From Mangifera indica (lineage: Eukaryota; Streptophyta; Magnoliopsida; Sapindales; Anacardiaceae), in NCBI RefSeq assembly GCF_011075055.1, contig NC_058153.1, forward strand, positions 9,238,001 through 9,302,000: a stretch of DNA of 64,000 nucleotides. Reading direction: 5' to 3'. The notes beneath the pieces are model-generated. The model searched no databases. It worked only from the letters and a program-made list of their open reading frames with translations, and was not told the DNA's origin. Below are positions 22,930-34,788 of this stretch, piece by piece. The stretch's first letter is position 1. The number at the start of each line of letters is the position of its first letter. The translations under genes were made by a program, and so were the position numbers.

Positions 22930-24050
22930 CATGACTATAATATTTTTTCAAGTGCCCATTTGCTAGTTTGTCTATGGTAGGGCATTATTGTGTATCGAGG
23001 ACATGTATGGTCCTTATCCATTTGACATAATTGAAATAGGTCACAACTGTCTAACTTCTACTCGCCATTGACATTGCTCATGCAAACATTATATTTTCCA
23101 ATAAGACTTGAATGTAGCACTTTGTAATGAAAACTGTTTTCCAATGCATGCCTTTGAAATGCATCCACTATTGATTTCCTACTCTAAAAAATATTATTCA
23201 TTATGAAACTATCTCTTTCAGTGTGTAGCAACATTATTAATAGCCTCATTATGAACATCTATGATAAGATATAAACCCTAACAAAATTGATTAGGAACAT
23301 GAACATTTACAAGAGTTGGCCTATGATGAATTGGAACATCATTTTCTACATTACCCTTAACTCTCCCTCTATGATCAACCCTTGTATTATCATCATTTAC
23401 TTGAACAATATCAACACCTTCTCCTTTATCCAACTCAATATCATCCATCGAAATGTTATACATGTCATTAGCTTTGTCAAATACACCTTAAGCTAACTTT
23501 GTATCCTTTTGACCTTGAACCCATTAGTTAGTAGTTACATACAACCTTACACCAACTTCATGACCGTCATCGACATTCACCTTACCTTTCTTTTCTTTAT
23601 CTAACATACTTTGTGGTTGTGTCTCAAAATTTAGCTTATCTAAAAAGTCAACCTCGTTCAAGCTTGGGGATAGGTCCATGATATGTTATCTCTCAGGATT
23701 TTGTTGTTCATAGTTTGTTTTCCTTTCTTTATGATTCATAGACATGAAAGAGTCATCTTTACCTCTTTTATCCCTTGGATAACCTTATAAGAGCCTGAAC
23801 ATTATAGTAATCTTTAACCTCATAAGGCAAATCATTGACTGAGCTTAGACTTTGCATATATAAATGGACATCATTACAACTTTGAACAATGTTCAAACAA
23901 GAACTCACGACATCTATCAATTTATCGTAATTGGTTTTTTAGTCAACTAACACCAATATTTGATCCTTACCTTTGTTCTTTCAATTTTTGTCAACTCTAG
24001 TAACCCATTCTTTTCTATATCCAACCATAAATATTATCTTAACCATTTTC
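22930..24050 (-). pseudogene. MULE (Mutator-like) transposase N-terminal relic
   Basis: Minus-strand frames, broken by many stops, give in order a PB1-like N-terminal block (about 24045-23780; MVKIIFMVGY, GKDQILVLVD, NYDKLIDVV), an acidic linker (23463-23278; ISMDDIELDKGEG) and a block with C..C.W spacing (about 23088-23045; CLHEQCQWRVEV) as in the MuDR DNA-binding region. The catalytic DDE domain is not found. Assignment rests on order and motif feel, not on a search. Confidence 0.4.
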
Positions 24051-24479
24051 AAGAATGAATGGAAATTTTTTATACTACATAAACACATATGGTCAATTTA
24101 GGATTTCTAAATAATAAAACAACTTCAAAATAACAGTAACATCTATAAAAAAGCTTAAATAAACAAATAAGTTCCTATATGAAATTCATGTTTCCTCCAA
24201 GCCTCCTAGATTATCATATATTTTGAAATATACCCAAACAATCTAAAAACATGCCTACCTACCTATCCACTCACCCTATGTCTACCTGTCTACTTGTCTA
24301 CCATTTTCCAAGAAAAGCACATATTAGTTTTCATTTGATATGATCACTATAACTTGCCTACTTTCAAGCCAACATTTGTTTGATGTATATCTATAACTAG
24401 TTTAACTTCAAAATAACATAAAAATAAAAAACACTAAACAACATATTAGTTATGGAATGAGTAGTGTAGAAAAAGCCAA
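24051..24479. other. Spacer between the MULE and LINE relics
   Basis: AT-rich with a short run of CTACCTAC/CTGTCTAC-like words near 24260-24300. No gene is seen. Confidence 0.3.
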
Positions 24480-25140
24480 TATTTGTTGGTTTCTTAACTT
24501 TAAGGAAGGAAAACCTCTATTCCAATACCTTAGAGTTCTCATGGGCTCTACCACTAAACTCTCAAGAGATGATTACAAGCCTCTTCTGGACAAAGTCCTT
24601 AGAAGGATTACTTAATGGAGGAGCAAATCTCTATTTTATGCTAGTATACTCATCCTTATAAAGGCCATCCTTTTTAGCATTCAAGTATAGTGGTCATTTC
24701 TCTTTTTTGTTCCTTCTAAGATCTTTACGGAGATAGGCTCGACTTTGAAAGTTTTCTTATGGTTAGAGGTTAATTTAAATAGTCATAAAGCCAAAGTTGC
24801 TTAGGGAGAGATTTGTGTTCCTAAAAATGAAAGAGGTTAGGGGGTTAATGTCTAGTAAATAGTGGAACTAAATAGCTCCTCTATTTAGGTCAATTGGATA
24901 CAAAAGAACAACTAAAAAGGAAGAATTTATGGGAGATCAAAATGGGAGTTGAAAGCCCTTAGCTATTGAAGAAACTAATGAAACTTGAAGAAATGAAATG
25001 TAAAATAAAGATGCTTATTAGAGATTGTATATATACTTCCATGTAGTATGATAATTGGCTCTCGTTAGGCCTCTTTCAAAGGAGACATAGTGATCAAATC
25101 ATAGATAACTCGAGTCTCTTAAAAAAAGGCAAAATTTGGT
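24480..25140 (+). pseudogene. LINE reverse transcriptase C-terminal relic
   Basis: The plus strand reads as the C-terminal part of a plant non-LTR retrotransposon RT: KEGKPLFQYLRVLMGS, LSRDDYKPLLDKVLRRI, SKSLFYASILILIKAILFS, FSIQV and then AKVA-GEICVPKNERG, YDNWLSLGLF and DQIIDNSSL. Stops interrupt it and the catalytic FADD region and 3' tail are missing. It ends about 40 bases before the SIRE-2 LTR. Confidence 0.8.
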
Positions 25141-25179
25141 GACATTATTGAAAATAGGCAACAAAATTTGTAAAACCTT

Positions 25180-25976
25180 TGAAAATGGATAAGTAAACCT
25201 AGAGGGGGTGAATAGGTTCTTAAAAATTTAATCACACAAACAATTAGTACAATAATAAATACAAGCACCAAACAATTAAAAAGAGCAAAAATGAATGAGT
25301 AAGGTTAAGAAATGCTTAGTTTAGAATGGTTCAGAGTTTTTTCTTACAAGCCTTTTATGTCCACTTCTCCAAACAAACTGTCTTGGAGTTCCACTATCGA
25401 ATAGAAAGTCTTTTACACTTAGTTTCTTTGAAATTTTGCCTATTAATAATATTTATCATGGGATTTCACCTTCACTATTTGATTAAAAGAATTTGGTGTA
25501 TAATGTCTCTCTAAAGCTAGGAATACAATTAAAGCACACTTAGTTTCTCTCAAGGATTACAACTTAAGCTTTGTGAGAGAGATGATATATAATATAAGTG
25601 AGAAGAAATAGCTTGGAGTTTGCTCAATAAGTTTTTTAACCCTTCTCTGCTTGAATCTTCCTTTATTTATAAAAAAAAAAATAACGATTGAAACTTAATA
25701 GAGCTATTAAAGATGAAATTGTATCAGTCAAAAGTTGAGAGACATTTTTCTCAGAAAATTTGTGCATGAATGGTCAGTATAACTTTCTAAAATGGTTAAT
25801 ATTGGTGATTATGATTAAAGGTCAATCTAGGCTAGAGCTCCCAATTGTTAACAATAAATGCTCCCACTATTTGGTATCATCAGTACAATTATATGAACCG
25901 ATTGTTCATGTTGTTTCATCCTTGATCTCAAAAATTCCAAAAAAGCTAACAAGATCAATAATGAGTAGATAAGCGA
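25180..25976 (-). repeat. SIRE-2 3' LTR, distal part
   Basis: The start TGAAAATGGATAAG, followed by CCTAGAGGGGGTGAATAGG and then a GGTTCAGAGTTTTTTC/TTATGTCCACTTCTCC block, parallels the SIRE-1 LTR start at 14004. It is interrupted at 25976 by the TG of the Athila LTR and resumes at 37883. Confidence 0.7.
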
Positions 25977-27313
25977 TGATAACGTCGTTAATTATTATTA
26001 TTTTGAATTTTAATTCCCTTATGTCATGTAGAAATTTCATTTAATCTAATGGAATTATTAATCTTTTGCACTTAGGAAGCGTTGAATATATTTGGAGTAA
26101 GTTGGGCCAAGAAGATTAAAAATTGGAGCAGACCTATTAATCCATAAAATCTGTGATGCTGACTAGGCGTAGGCACGTGAAATGACGAAAGTAGAATTTC
26201 AAAATTGAATTTGGACATCCAAATCAGCTAAGATATTCCACAAAATGTCAAGATTTGCTTCCTAAAAAAGGGATAATTATTAGCTGGAAAAGGGGATTAA
26301 TTGAGATAGGTAAGGAAGAATATTTTTTAAGGAAGGATATACATTAAAATATAGATCTTTTCCTTTCTTTTTGGGAAGATATGTATCACCTTTGTTTGGT
26401 TGAATTAGAAATTAGTATTACCTTTTATTTCTAGATTTTAGTAGGGAGAAAATATATATATTTTTATTTTTCATTTGTTGGGATCCATCATTATAATTTG
26501 GAGGATTAGAGAGCTAAATATGGTTTACAGCAACTAAATATTTTCTCTTGGTTGAAGGTATCTGAAACAATGGAACTACAAGAATTGTAAGATTAAGTTT
26601 TGTTCTTTAATGCTTCATTTAATTATTCAAGTATTGATTATTTTTCTAGATTATTTACTATGACTGTATTAGTTGATTGCTAAGGCCTGCGATTAATTTA
26701 TTAATTAATACGATCTAATGCTAGTTTAGATGCTGAATCCATAATTGTTCAATCCATCTAATCGAAGTGGCAACTAGGATTTATTGTTTACTACATCAGA
26801 AACTGTAATTCCTAGGGAAAATATTCAACTAGATTAAATACAACATCGTACGTTTGTGTTGTCTTGCTTCGTTGGTCTTTCTAATTTTTAATGCTATTGT
26901 TTAATTAAATTTGAGATCATATCTGAATTATTAATTAATAAAAGTTAACTAAAATACATGTTTTTTGGTTAACTAATCATAAGGAAAGACAGATAACGAA
27001 TACCATAACAAATATTTTAATAATTAATTTGATATTTTTTGTATCCATAATCAATCGTAGTTCAATGGTGGATGTGATCGTAGACTAAAGTTTGTCTAAT
27101 TAATTATTTGTTTTAGATTATTTTTCAAAATTTTTATTATTGTTTGTAATTATAATTTGCATTCAATTCAAAATCCCCTCTTATTCCTTGTTTTAATTTA
27201 TTTGTGATGAACTAATTGAAACTCTTTGAGGGAATGATCCCCACTTTCTTTTACTATATTTTTGTTGTAAGAATTTAAGATTTTAATTTGGGTCTCAACG
27301 ACAGCACTTACCA
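25977..27313 (+). repeat. 5' LTR of the Athila-like element
   Basis: It begins TGATAACGTCGTTAATT and ends CAGCACTTACCA, and is collinear with 36537-37882. Both copies share GGAGTAAGTTGGGCC, a GGCACGTGAAAT G-box-like site and GGTGGATGTGA near the end. Confidence 0.95.
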
Positions 27314-27315
27314 AA

Positions 27316-27337
27316 TTTTGGTGTCATTGCCAGGGAG
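27316..27337 (+). promoter_or_regulatory. Primer-binding site, tRNA-Asp type
   Basis: The sequence TTTGGTGTCATTGCCAGGGA three bases after the LTR resembles the TTGGCGCCGTTGCC site used by Athila/Tat elements, with the differences being C-to-T and G-to-A changes. Confidence 0.8.
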
Positions 27338-27349
27338 TTTTTAATTTAC

Positions 27350-29095
27350 ATGTTTGTTACACGATTTTTGAAAAAAGCTAATTTACAATTTGACCCAGAG
27401 ATTGAAAAGACTACAAAAGGGTTAAGAAAAGAAGAAAAAAGAAGACTACAAGTACATAGATCTATTCACAAAACAGAAGTAAACATGTCTGAAAATCAGA
27501 CTCTAAGAGAGCTTGCTGCTCCATATTTGAATCAATAACCACATTGCATTATTTTTCCTATTTTAGATGTTAATACTATATTTGAATTAAAATTTGGACT
27601 GATCCATCTTTTACCAATTTTTCGTGGCTTCGTAATTGAAGATCCTCTTAAACATTTAAAGGAATTTCATGTAGCGTGCATAGGTATGAAACCGAATGGA
27701 GTAACCAAAGAATAAATCAAGATGAGAGCTTTTCCGCTTTCTTTGAAAGATGATGCACAAGATTGGCTTTATTATCTCTCTGCTGGAAGTATCACCACTT
27801 GGCATGAGATGAAAAGGCTATTTCTGGAGAAAGTTTTTCTAGCATCAAGAGCTGCCAGCATAAGGAAGGAAATTTGTGGCATTAGATAGCATACTAGAAA
27901 ATCTTTATACGAATATTGGGAGTGCTTTAAAAAACTCTATGCAAGTTGTTCGCATCACCAAATTAGTGACCAACTCCTTATTCAATATTTCTACGAAAGA
28001 CTTCTATTAAATGATAGGAACATGATTAATACAGCGAGTGGCAGAGCATTGGTTGACAAAACACCTGAGGTAACATGAAATTTAATTGCAAACATAGCAT
28101 CGAATTCATAATAATCTGGGAATAGATTAGACCATTCATCTCGATGTGTCAATAAGGTAAATATCTCTTCTCTTGAAAAATGACTTGATGATCTAACTTC
28201 TCTTGTACGTCAAATAGCTATAGGAAAAATAGAGGTAACAAAAGTTTATGAAATTTGTTCAGTAGGGAGGCATCTAACTGATATGTGTTTAACACTTCAA
28301 AAGGACTACTTTAGACAAAGAATGCAGTAGGTGGATTTCTAGGACAACAACAGCGAAATCATAATTATAATCCTTATTTGAATACTTACAATCCAGGTTG
28401 GAGAGACCATTCTAATCTGCGTTATGGGAATATGCATATGAATCAGCCTTCGAATAACTTTCAACCATACTAGCAGTCTTACATTCCTATACAGTAGTAA
28501 CCAACTCAAAATTCTGATTTAGGTATATCTCTTGAAGATATTGTTAAAACTTTAGCTACTAATACTATGAAATTTCAACAAGAAACCAAAACCAACAGTC
28601 AAAATCTGGAAAATCAAATGAATTAGATGGCTATTACAATCAGTAGGTTGGAAGCACAAAATTCAAGCAAACTACCATCACAAACTATGGTGAACCCAAA
28701 GGAGAATGCTAGTGCAATAGGGTTGAGAAGTGGAAAAGAGTTGGAGATGTCGATTAAAGCACCACCTGTACCAACACAACAAGCAAAAAACAAAGATGAA
28801 GTGGTAGTAAAAAATAATTCTTTCGAAAATGCAGTGACAGGTAAAAATCCTTCTTTCAACAAATATAAACTTGTTCTTCCTTTTCCTGAAGCTTTAAATC
28901 TGAAGTACAAATGTAATACGGATTTATATGAGACCTTTCGAAAGTGTGAAGTCAATATCCCACTTTTTGATGCAATCAAACAAGTGTCTCGCTATGCAAA
29001 ATTTTTAAAAGAGCAGTGTACATTGAAAAGAAAGCAAAGACTCAAAATATGTGAAAAAATAAGGGTAAGAGAAAACATTTAAGTCATAATTCGAA
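27350..29095 (+). pseudogene. Athila gag, broken
   Basis: The N-terminal frame (27350-27538) stops early. Similarity continues in other frames with HLKEFHVACIGM, DDAQDWLYYLSAGSI, LFLEKVFLASRAASIRKEI and SGRALVDKTPE, the usual plant retrotransposon gag core, and ends in the frame 28627-29082 with LPSQTMVNPKENASAIGLRSG and PFPEALNLKY blocks. Nonsense and frameshift changes occur about every 200-300 bases. Confidence 0.88.
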
Positions 29096-29943
29096 AAAAG
29101 TCTTCCTAAAAAATGTAAAGACCCATGTATGTTTTACATCCGTTGCACAATATGTGGCACTAAAATTGAAAAGGCCATGTTAGATTTAGGAGCATCTATT
29201 AATGTAATGTTATATTCCATTTATTCTATTCTTGATCTTGGACCTTTAGAAAAAACTAGTGTCGTTATTTAGTTGGCTGATAGATCGAATGCATAACCTA
29301 AAAGGTTGATTGAAGATGTTCTTGTTCAAGTTAGTGACAAGTTGATTTTTCTAGCTGATTTTTATGTTCTTGACATGAAAAATAATGACCAATCAATACC
29401 TATTTTGTTAGGAAGACCTTTTCTAAAAGCAGCTAAAACAAAAATTAATGTTCATAAAGACACACTGACCATAAAGTTTGATGGTGAAATTATCCAGTTT
29501 AGTATTTATGATGGTATGAAATATCCTGAAGTAGATTTTTCTGTTTATTTAGTTGATTTAATTGATTCTCTAGCGTAGGATATTTTTGAACTTGATGGAG
29601 AAGATGAGTTGGAAGTGGCTAACTGTGAAAAGCTTTGAAAGAAAGTGATGAGTTTAAATTAAATTCTAATGTGCAGGATGCAATGGCAGAAATGAATGAG
29701 TTTAAGGAGTTGAAAAATACAGGTAATATATCTTATATTGAGCTGCTAGTGCCTAATGAAAAACTAGTTACTTCTATTTTACAAGCACCAAAGCTGGAGC
29801 TGAAACCTCTTCCAGATCACCTCAAATATATGTACTTTGGAGATAGGGAGACCTTACTAGTAATTATTTCCAGTAAATTAAATGAGCAGCAAGAAGAAAA
29901 ACTTGTACAGATTCTGAAAAAGCACAAAACAGTCATAGGATGA
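29096..29943 (+). pseudogene. Athila aspartic protease and linker
   Basis: The active site reads DLGASINVML at about 29183, as is usual for Athila (DLGAS rather than DSGA). The frame 29306-29578 continues with SDKLIFLADFYVLDM and IPILLGRPFLKAAK. The frame 29635-29943 covers the linker to RT with ELKPLPDHLKYMYFGD, a conserved lead-in. Two stops separate the pieces. Confidence 0.88.
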
Positions 29944-30912
29944 ACTATTGCTGATAGTAAAAGAATCAGTCCCTCTACCTGTATGCATCGAATTCTTCTT
30001 AAAAAGGGAGCTAAACCAATTTGATAGCCATAAATCAGGTTGAACCCGCCGATGATAGAAGTAGTAAAGAAGGAAATTTTGAAGTTACTTCAAGCCTAAG
30101 TAATTTATCCAATTTCAAATAGCAAATGGGTCAGCCTTGTTCAAGTTGTATAGAAAAATACTGTCATCATAGTGGTAAAAAATCAAAATAATGAATTGGT
30201 ACCCACTTGAGTTCAAAATAAGTGGTAGGTTTATATCAATTACAGGAAATTAAATGTTGTAACCCATAAAGATCATTTTTCATTGCCATTTATTGATCAA
30301 ATGTTAGAAAGGCTAGATAGTCGAGCTTACTACTATTTTCTAGATGGTTTTTCAGGATATTTTCATATCTCAATTGCTCTAGAAGATCAGGAGAAGACGA
30401 CTTTCATATGCCCATTTGGAAACTTTGCATATCGATGAATGCCAGTCGGAGCTTGTAATGCGTTGACCACTTTTCAAAGGTGTATGGTCAGTATATTTTT
30501 AGATTAGGTTAAACATATTATAGAAATTTTTATGGATGATTTTACTATTTATGGGGATTCATTTGATAATTGTTTGCACAATCTCACACTTGTTTTACAA
30601 AAATGCATTGAAACTAACCTTGTTTTAAAATTTAAAAAATGTCATTTTATGTTTGAGCAAGTTATAGTTTTGGAGCATGTAGTTTCAGTTAAAGGTATAG
30701 AGGCAGATAAGACTAAAATTGATATTATTCAATCTTTACCTTACCCTGTTAGTGTGTGGGAAGTTCGTTCTTTCCTTGGCCATGCAGGTTTTTATCGATG
30801 CTTTATTAAAAAATTTTCGTGTATTGCATTGCCATTGTGCAAGTTGCTGCAAAAAGATGTGGCTTTCGAGTTTGATAAAGGGTGTAAAAATACATATGAC
30901 AAGTTGAAGTAG
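29944..30912 (+). pseudogene. Athila reverse transcriptase, broken
   Basis: Degraded frames show PPMIEVVKKEI-like, INYRKLN-like and FLDGFSGYFHI blocks. These are followed by TTFICPFGNFAYR, then a stop, then MPVGACNALTTFQRCM and the catalytic box FMDDF at about 30529-30543. The frame 30532-30912 continues with VLEHVVSVKGIEADKTKID and VRSFLGHAGFYRCFIKKFS. Both catalytic aspartates of the FMDD box are kept. Confidence 0.88.
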
Positions 30913-31470
30913 CTACTGATTTCTACACCGATAATTCAATCACCTGATTGGAGTCTTCCATTTGAAATAATGTATGACGCAAGTGATTATGTCATAAGAG
31001 TTGTTTTGGGCTAACGAGTTAGAAGAACATCATATGTTATATATTATGCCTCAATGACCTTGAATGATGCACAGAAAAATTATTCAATCACTGAAAAAGA
31101 ACTCTTGGTTGTTGTTTTTGTATTAGAAAAATTTCGTTCTTATTTATTGGGTACTAAAGTTTTTATTTATTCTGATCATACAACCCTTAGGTATTTGATA
31201 ACAAAGAAGGAGGCAAAACCAAGGCTTATAAGGTGGATTCTTTTGCTGAGTGAATTTGACCTGGAGATCAAAGATAAAATTGTACAAGAGAATCGTGTTG
31301 CTGACTATGTAAGCTGCTTGGTTCATGTGAAAATAGAGCAAAATCTACAGAAGCAATTTTCTGATAAGCAGTTATTTTTAGCAAACTACAGACACACAAA
31401 CATTGTGAATTATTGGGTTACTAACATACTGTCAACTAATTTATCTAAGGCTCAAAGAGACAAACTGTAA
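30913..31470 (+). pseudogene. Athila RNase H
   Basis: The first RNase H aspartate is in MYDASDYVI (about 30976). The frame 31054-31470 carries [21 protein letters not shown], the conserved TEKE glutamate, [14 protein letters not shown] with the second aspartate, and the [11 protein letters not shown] tail (expected N-x-x-AD-x-x-SR). Stops lie at 30910-30912 and 31015. Confidence 0.88.
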
Positions 31471-32556
31471 AATGATGCAAAGTATTACATATGAGATGAT
31501 TCGTATTTATGGAAACATTGCATTGATCAGGTTATTAGAAGGTACATATCTGAAACTAAAATTTCTTCTATTATTACCTTTTGTCATTCATATACTTGCG
31601 AAGACCATTTTGGAGCTAAAAGGACAACAAGAAAAATTCTGGATTGTGGATTTTTCTAGCAAACTTTATTTCGAGACACATACTCTTTTTGCAAATCTTG
31701 TGAACACTGTCAGAAAATAGGTAACATTTCACAGAAAAATGAAATGCTTCAAACTCTTATTTTATTTTGTGAAATTTTTTATTTTTGGGGTATTGATTTC
31801 ATGGGGCATTTTCCATGTTCGTTTGGTTACGTTTATATTTTATTAGCTGTTGATTATGTCTCGAAATGGGTAGAAGCGAAAGCTACCCGAACTGATGACT
31901 CTAAAATTGTTTTAGGTTTTCTTAAATCTAACATATTCAACAGGTTCAGTATTCCAAAGGCCCTAATTAGTGATCAAAGGAAACATTTTTGTAACCGAAC
32001 AATAGAGGCGATGCTGAAAAAGTATGGTATAACACACAAGATTGCTACGTCATACCATCCGCAAACCAGTAGACAAGCTAAGGTTTTGAACTGAGAAATT
32101 AAATTTACCATTGAGAAAATTGTTGGTCTAACAAGAAAAGATTAGAGTTTGCACTTGGAGGATACCCTAAAGGCATATAGAACAGTGTACAAAACGTCAA
32201 TTTGTATGTTGTCGTACATGTTAGTATTCTGTTATCTTCTAGTTGAATTAGAGCATAAAACATATTAGGTTGTCAAGCAATGCGACATGAAGTTGGATGA
32301 AAATGGTGAACATAGGAAATTACAGTTGCAAGAATTAGAAAAAATTCCCAATGACGCTTACGAGAGTTCTAGAATCTATAAAGAGAAAACAAAAGCATTT
32401 CATGACAAAATGATTTCCAAAAAAGAATTTTCAATTAGCCAAAAGGTTCTCCTTTATCATTCAAGACTTTGGTTGTTTCCAGGTAAATTACGTTCTCGTT
32501 GGATTAGACCTTTTGTTGTTACTAACGTTTTTCCTAATGGTACAGTAAAGATTTAG
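31471..32556 (+). pseudogene. Athila integrase, broken
   Basis: A degraded HHCC zinc finger ends in CKSCEHCQK near 31690-31715. The core in 31744-32094 has GIDFMGHF (first catalytic Asp), DYVSKWVEAKA and SDQRKHFCNR (second Asp). The frame ends at a stop just before the region of the third acidic residue. The 3' part (32287-32556) has [18 protein letters not shown] and a C-terminal [18 protein letters not shown] block. Confidence 0.88.
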
Positions 32557-33203
32557 AGCTTAGCAATCTTGAAAGTGTTTAAAGTTAATGGCCACAGACT
32601 CAAACCTTTTTACGAAGGAGTGTAAATAGCAAATGTCAAAGAAGTGAAGCTAAAAGCTCTCATCTACATTCATAAATAAACGAAGGCATTACGTCGAGCT
32701 AACAACTATAAACAAATGTGCTATTTGAGAGGCAACCCAAGCGTTCAATCTTATTTTAATACTTTAATTTTAATTTTTTTGGACATTTTTTCTTAATTTC
32801 AATTATGTGTTTCAAATTTGATTTTAAATTTCAGTTCTAGGATTTTTGGTTGTTTAATTAGCAATTATTTTACAGTAAAGATTCAGAGCTTAGCGACCTT
32901 GAAAGTGTTTAAAGTTAATGGCCATAGACTCAAACCTTTTTACGAAGGAGTGCAAATAGCAAATGTCAAAGAAGTGAAGCTCAAAGCTCTCGTTTACATT
33001 CATAAATAGATGAAGGCATTACGCCGAGCTAACAACTGTAAACAAAGGCGCTATTTGGGAGGCAACCTAATCTTTCAATCTTATTTAATACTTCAATTTT
33101 AATTGTTTTGGACATTTGTTTTTTTTAATTTCAATTATGTGTTTCAAATTTGATTTTAAATTTCAATTCTAGGATTTTTGGATGTCTAATTAGCAATTAT
33201 TTT
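32541..33203 (+). repeat. 330-bp tandem duplication at the end of Athila pol
   Basis: Two units begin with TACAGTAAAGATT at 32541 and 32871, a period of exactly 330 bases. They stay highly similar through AAGTGTTTAAAGTTAATGGCC, CCTTTTTACGAAGGAGTG, GCATTACG, a CTATTTGRGAGGCAACC block and ATTTTTGG to TAGCAATTATTTTA. Each unit holds the last codons of pol (FKVNGHRLKPFYEGV) and the non-coding start of the post-pol region. Confidence 0.93.
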
Positions 33204-33523
33204 ATGATTTTCGATTAGGTTCATTTTAATTTATTTTTATGTTGCTAGTCAATCATCTTCTTCCTTCTGTTAGGTTCCAATTAGCCTTTTGTAAACGTTC
33301 ATGAGGGAGAAATTTGCATTTTGTTGTTTTGAAACTAGATCATGTGTTTCTGCCAAAGTCCAGCTCTTACTTTTTTATTTTCTTAAATACAAGGGGCCCA
33401 TATGATTAAGCATAATTATAAGGTTGGGGTTATATATTTCCAGAAATTATATTTGCCAAACCCATGCACCATACTTTTTCTCCCACTAAAAACCTAACAA
33501 CTTATTCACCCATTTTACAACCC

Positions 33524-34788
33524 CATGGTTAGAACCCGCTCACAGCATCAAAGACTAGCAAGATCCACCTATCAGAGACCCCCCACACCAGAGCCATCAT
33601 CAGAACCCGATGAATCACTTGTCAATTGAACTTAGTAGTCTTCACCCTCTCCTGCACATTTAACGCCTCAATCATCATCTATCTCACCATCACCTCAGCC
33701 ACGACAAAACGCCACGACAAAGCACCACTACTTTAGTCTATTCTAGTCCACGTTCGCACACTCGAAAAGGGAAGAAAGTGGAACTCTCCAGTAGCCTAAA
33801 GCTCAAACTAGGAGGTTTCAATACCTTTATTGATGAACAAGGCCAACAATGGTGTGGGTCTATATGTGAGCACAAAATCTACCCTTGTAAGTATGTTTAT
33901 ACTTAAACTCTTGATCAATTGGGCATTCGTAATGAAATTGATAAACTTGTGAATAGGATAGATTGGAAAAATTATGTATATATAAACTGCCCTACCTTTA
34001 TTGAGCTAACCCGTGAACTTTATACAACATTTCAATTTAATGATGATGAGGAGTTTGATTTGTTTACCAAGGGAATAGTTGAGTTTAGGATAATAGGGAG
34101 AGAATGTTCTTTTTCAATTTCTGAATTTAACATTACTTTAGGGTTTTTGAAAAAAGAGGATTCAAAGAGTGAGTGATATGTATATTCCCAATATGATTAC
34201 AGTCTTGATTTTAATCTTACTGATTTGTGGCATGAATGGCCAGTTGATTTTGCTTCGTACAACCGTAGTGCTTCTAAGAGCTTTTATTTAAAAAGTCTTG
34301 TGTTTAAATATTTACAACGATTTTTGGCTTTTAATTTTTCTGGAAGGAGGGATAGTGCAGGTACTATTTCTAAGGTTGAGTTTTATTTTTTATGGTGTAT
34401 GAAGCATAATATTCAAGTTAATTTAGGTTTTTGGTTACTCACTCAATTCCAATCAATGGTCCAGAAGAACAATAAACCTTTAATCCTTGGTTCTTACATC
34501 ACTCAATTAGCTATTAATTTGGGTTTATTAGATATTTTTAATTATAACATGCACATTGCTTATAAGGTGGAACCATTGGATATGACTTGTTTAGACATGA
34601 TGGGAATTGTGACAAAACAAGCAGATGGCAGTTTTAGTTTCATGCAACTTGGACTAGCAACAATGTCTCATTTTAGGCCAAATAGGCAGCAGAGAACAAT
34701 AGCAGAAGCAGATCCTAACAACACCCAACCACGAGTAGACATTTCATCATCTTCTTATGCTTATTCATTCAGCAACATAAGGGCATAG
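33524..34788 (+). pseudogene. Athila post-pol protein (Athila ORF1-like domain), broken
   Basis: A frame opens with ATGGTTAGAACCCGC (MVRTRSQHQRLARS) at 33524, in the position where env lies in retroviruses. After a stop it resumes in 33919-34176 (PTFIELTRELYTTFQF, FDLFTKGIVEFRIIGRECSFSISEFNITLGF) and 34225-34788 (FKYLQRFLAFNFSGR, LWCMKHNIQVNLGFWL, YITQLAINLGLL). This matches the protein called Athila ORF1 or plant transposon protein in Arabidopsis, of unknown function. No signal peptide or obvious transmembrane region is seen, so calling it an envelope is unwarranted. Two frame breaks occur. Confidence 0.8.
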
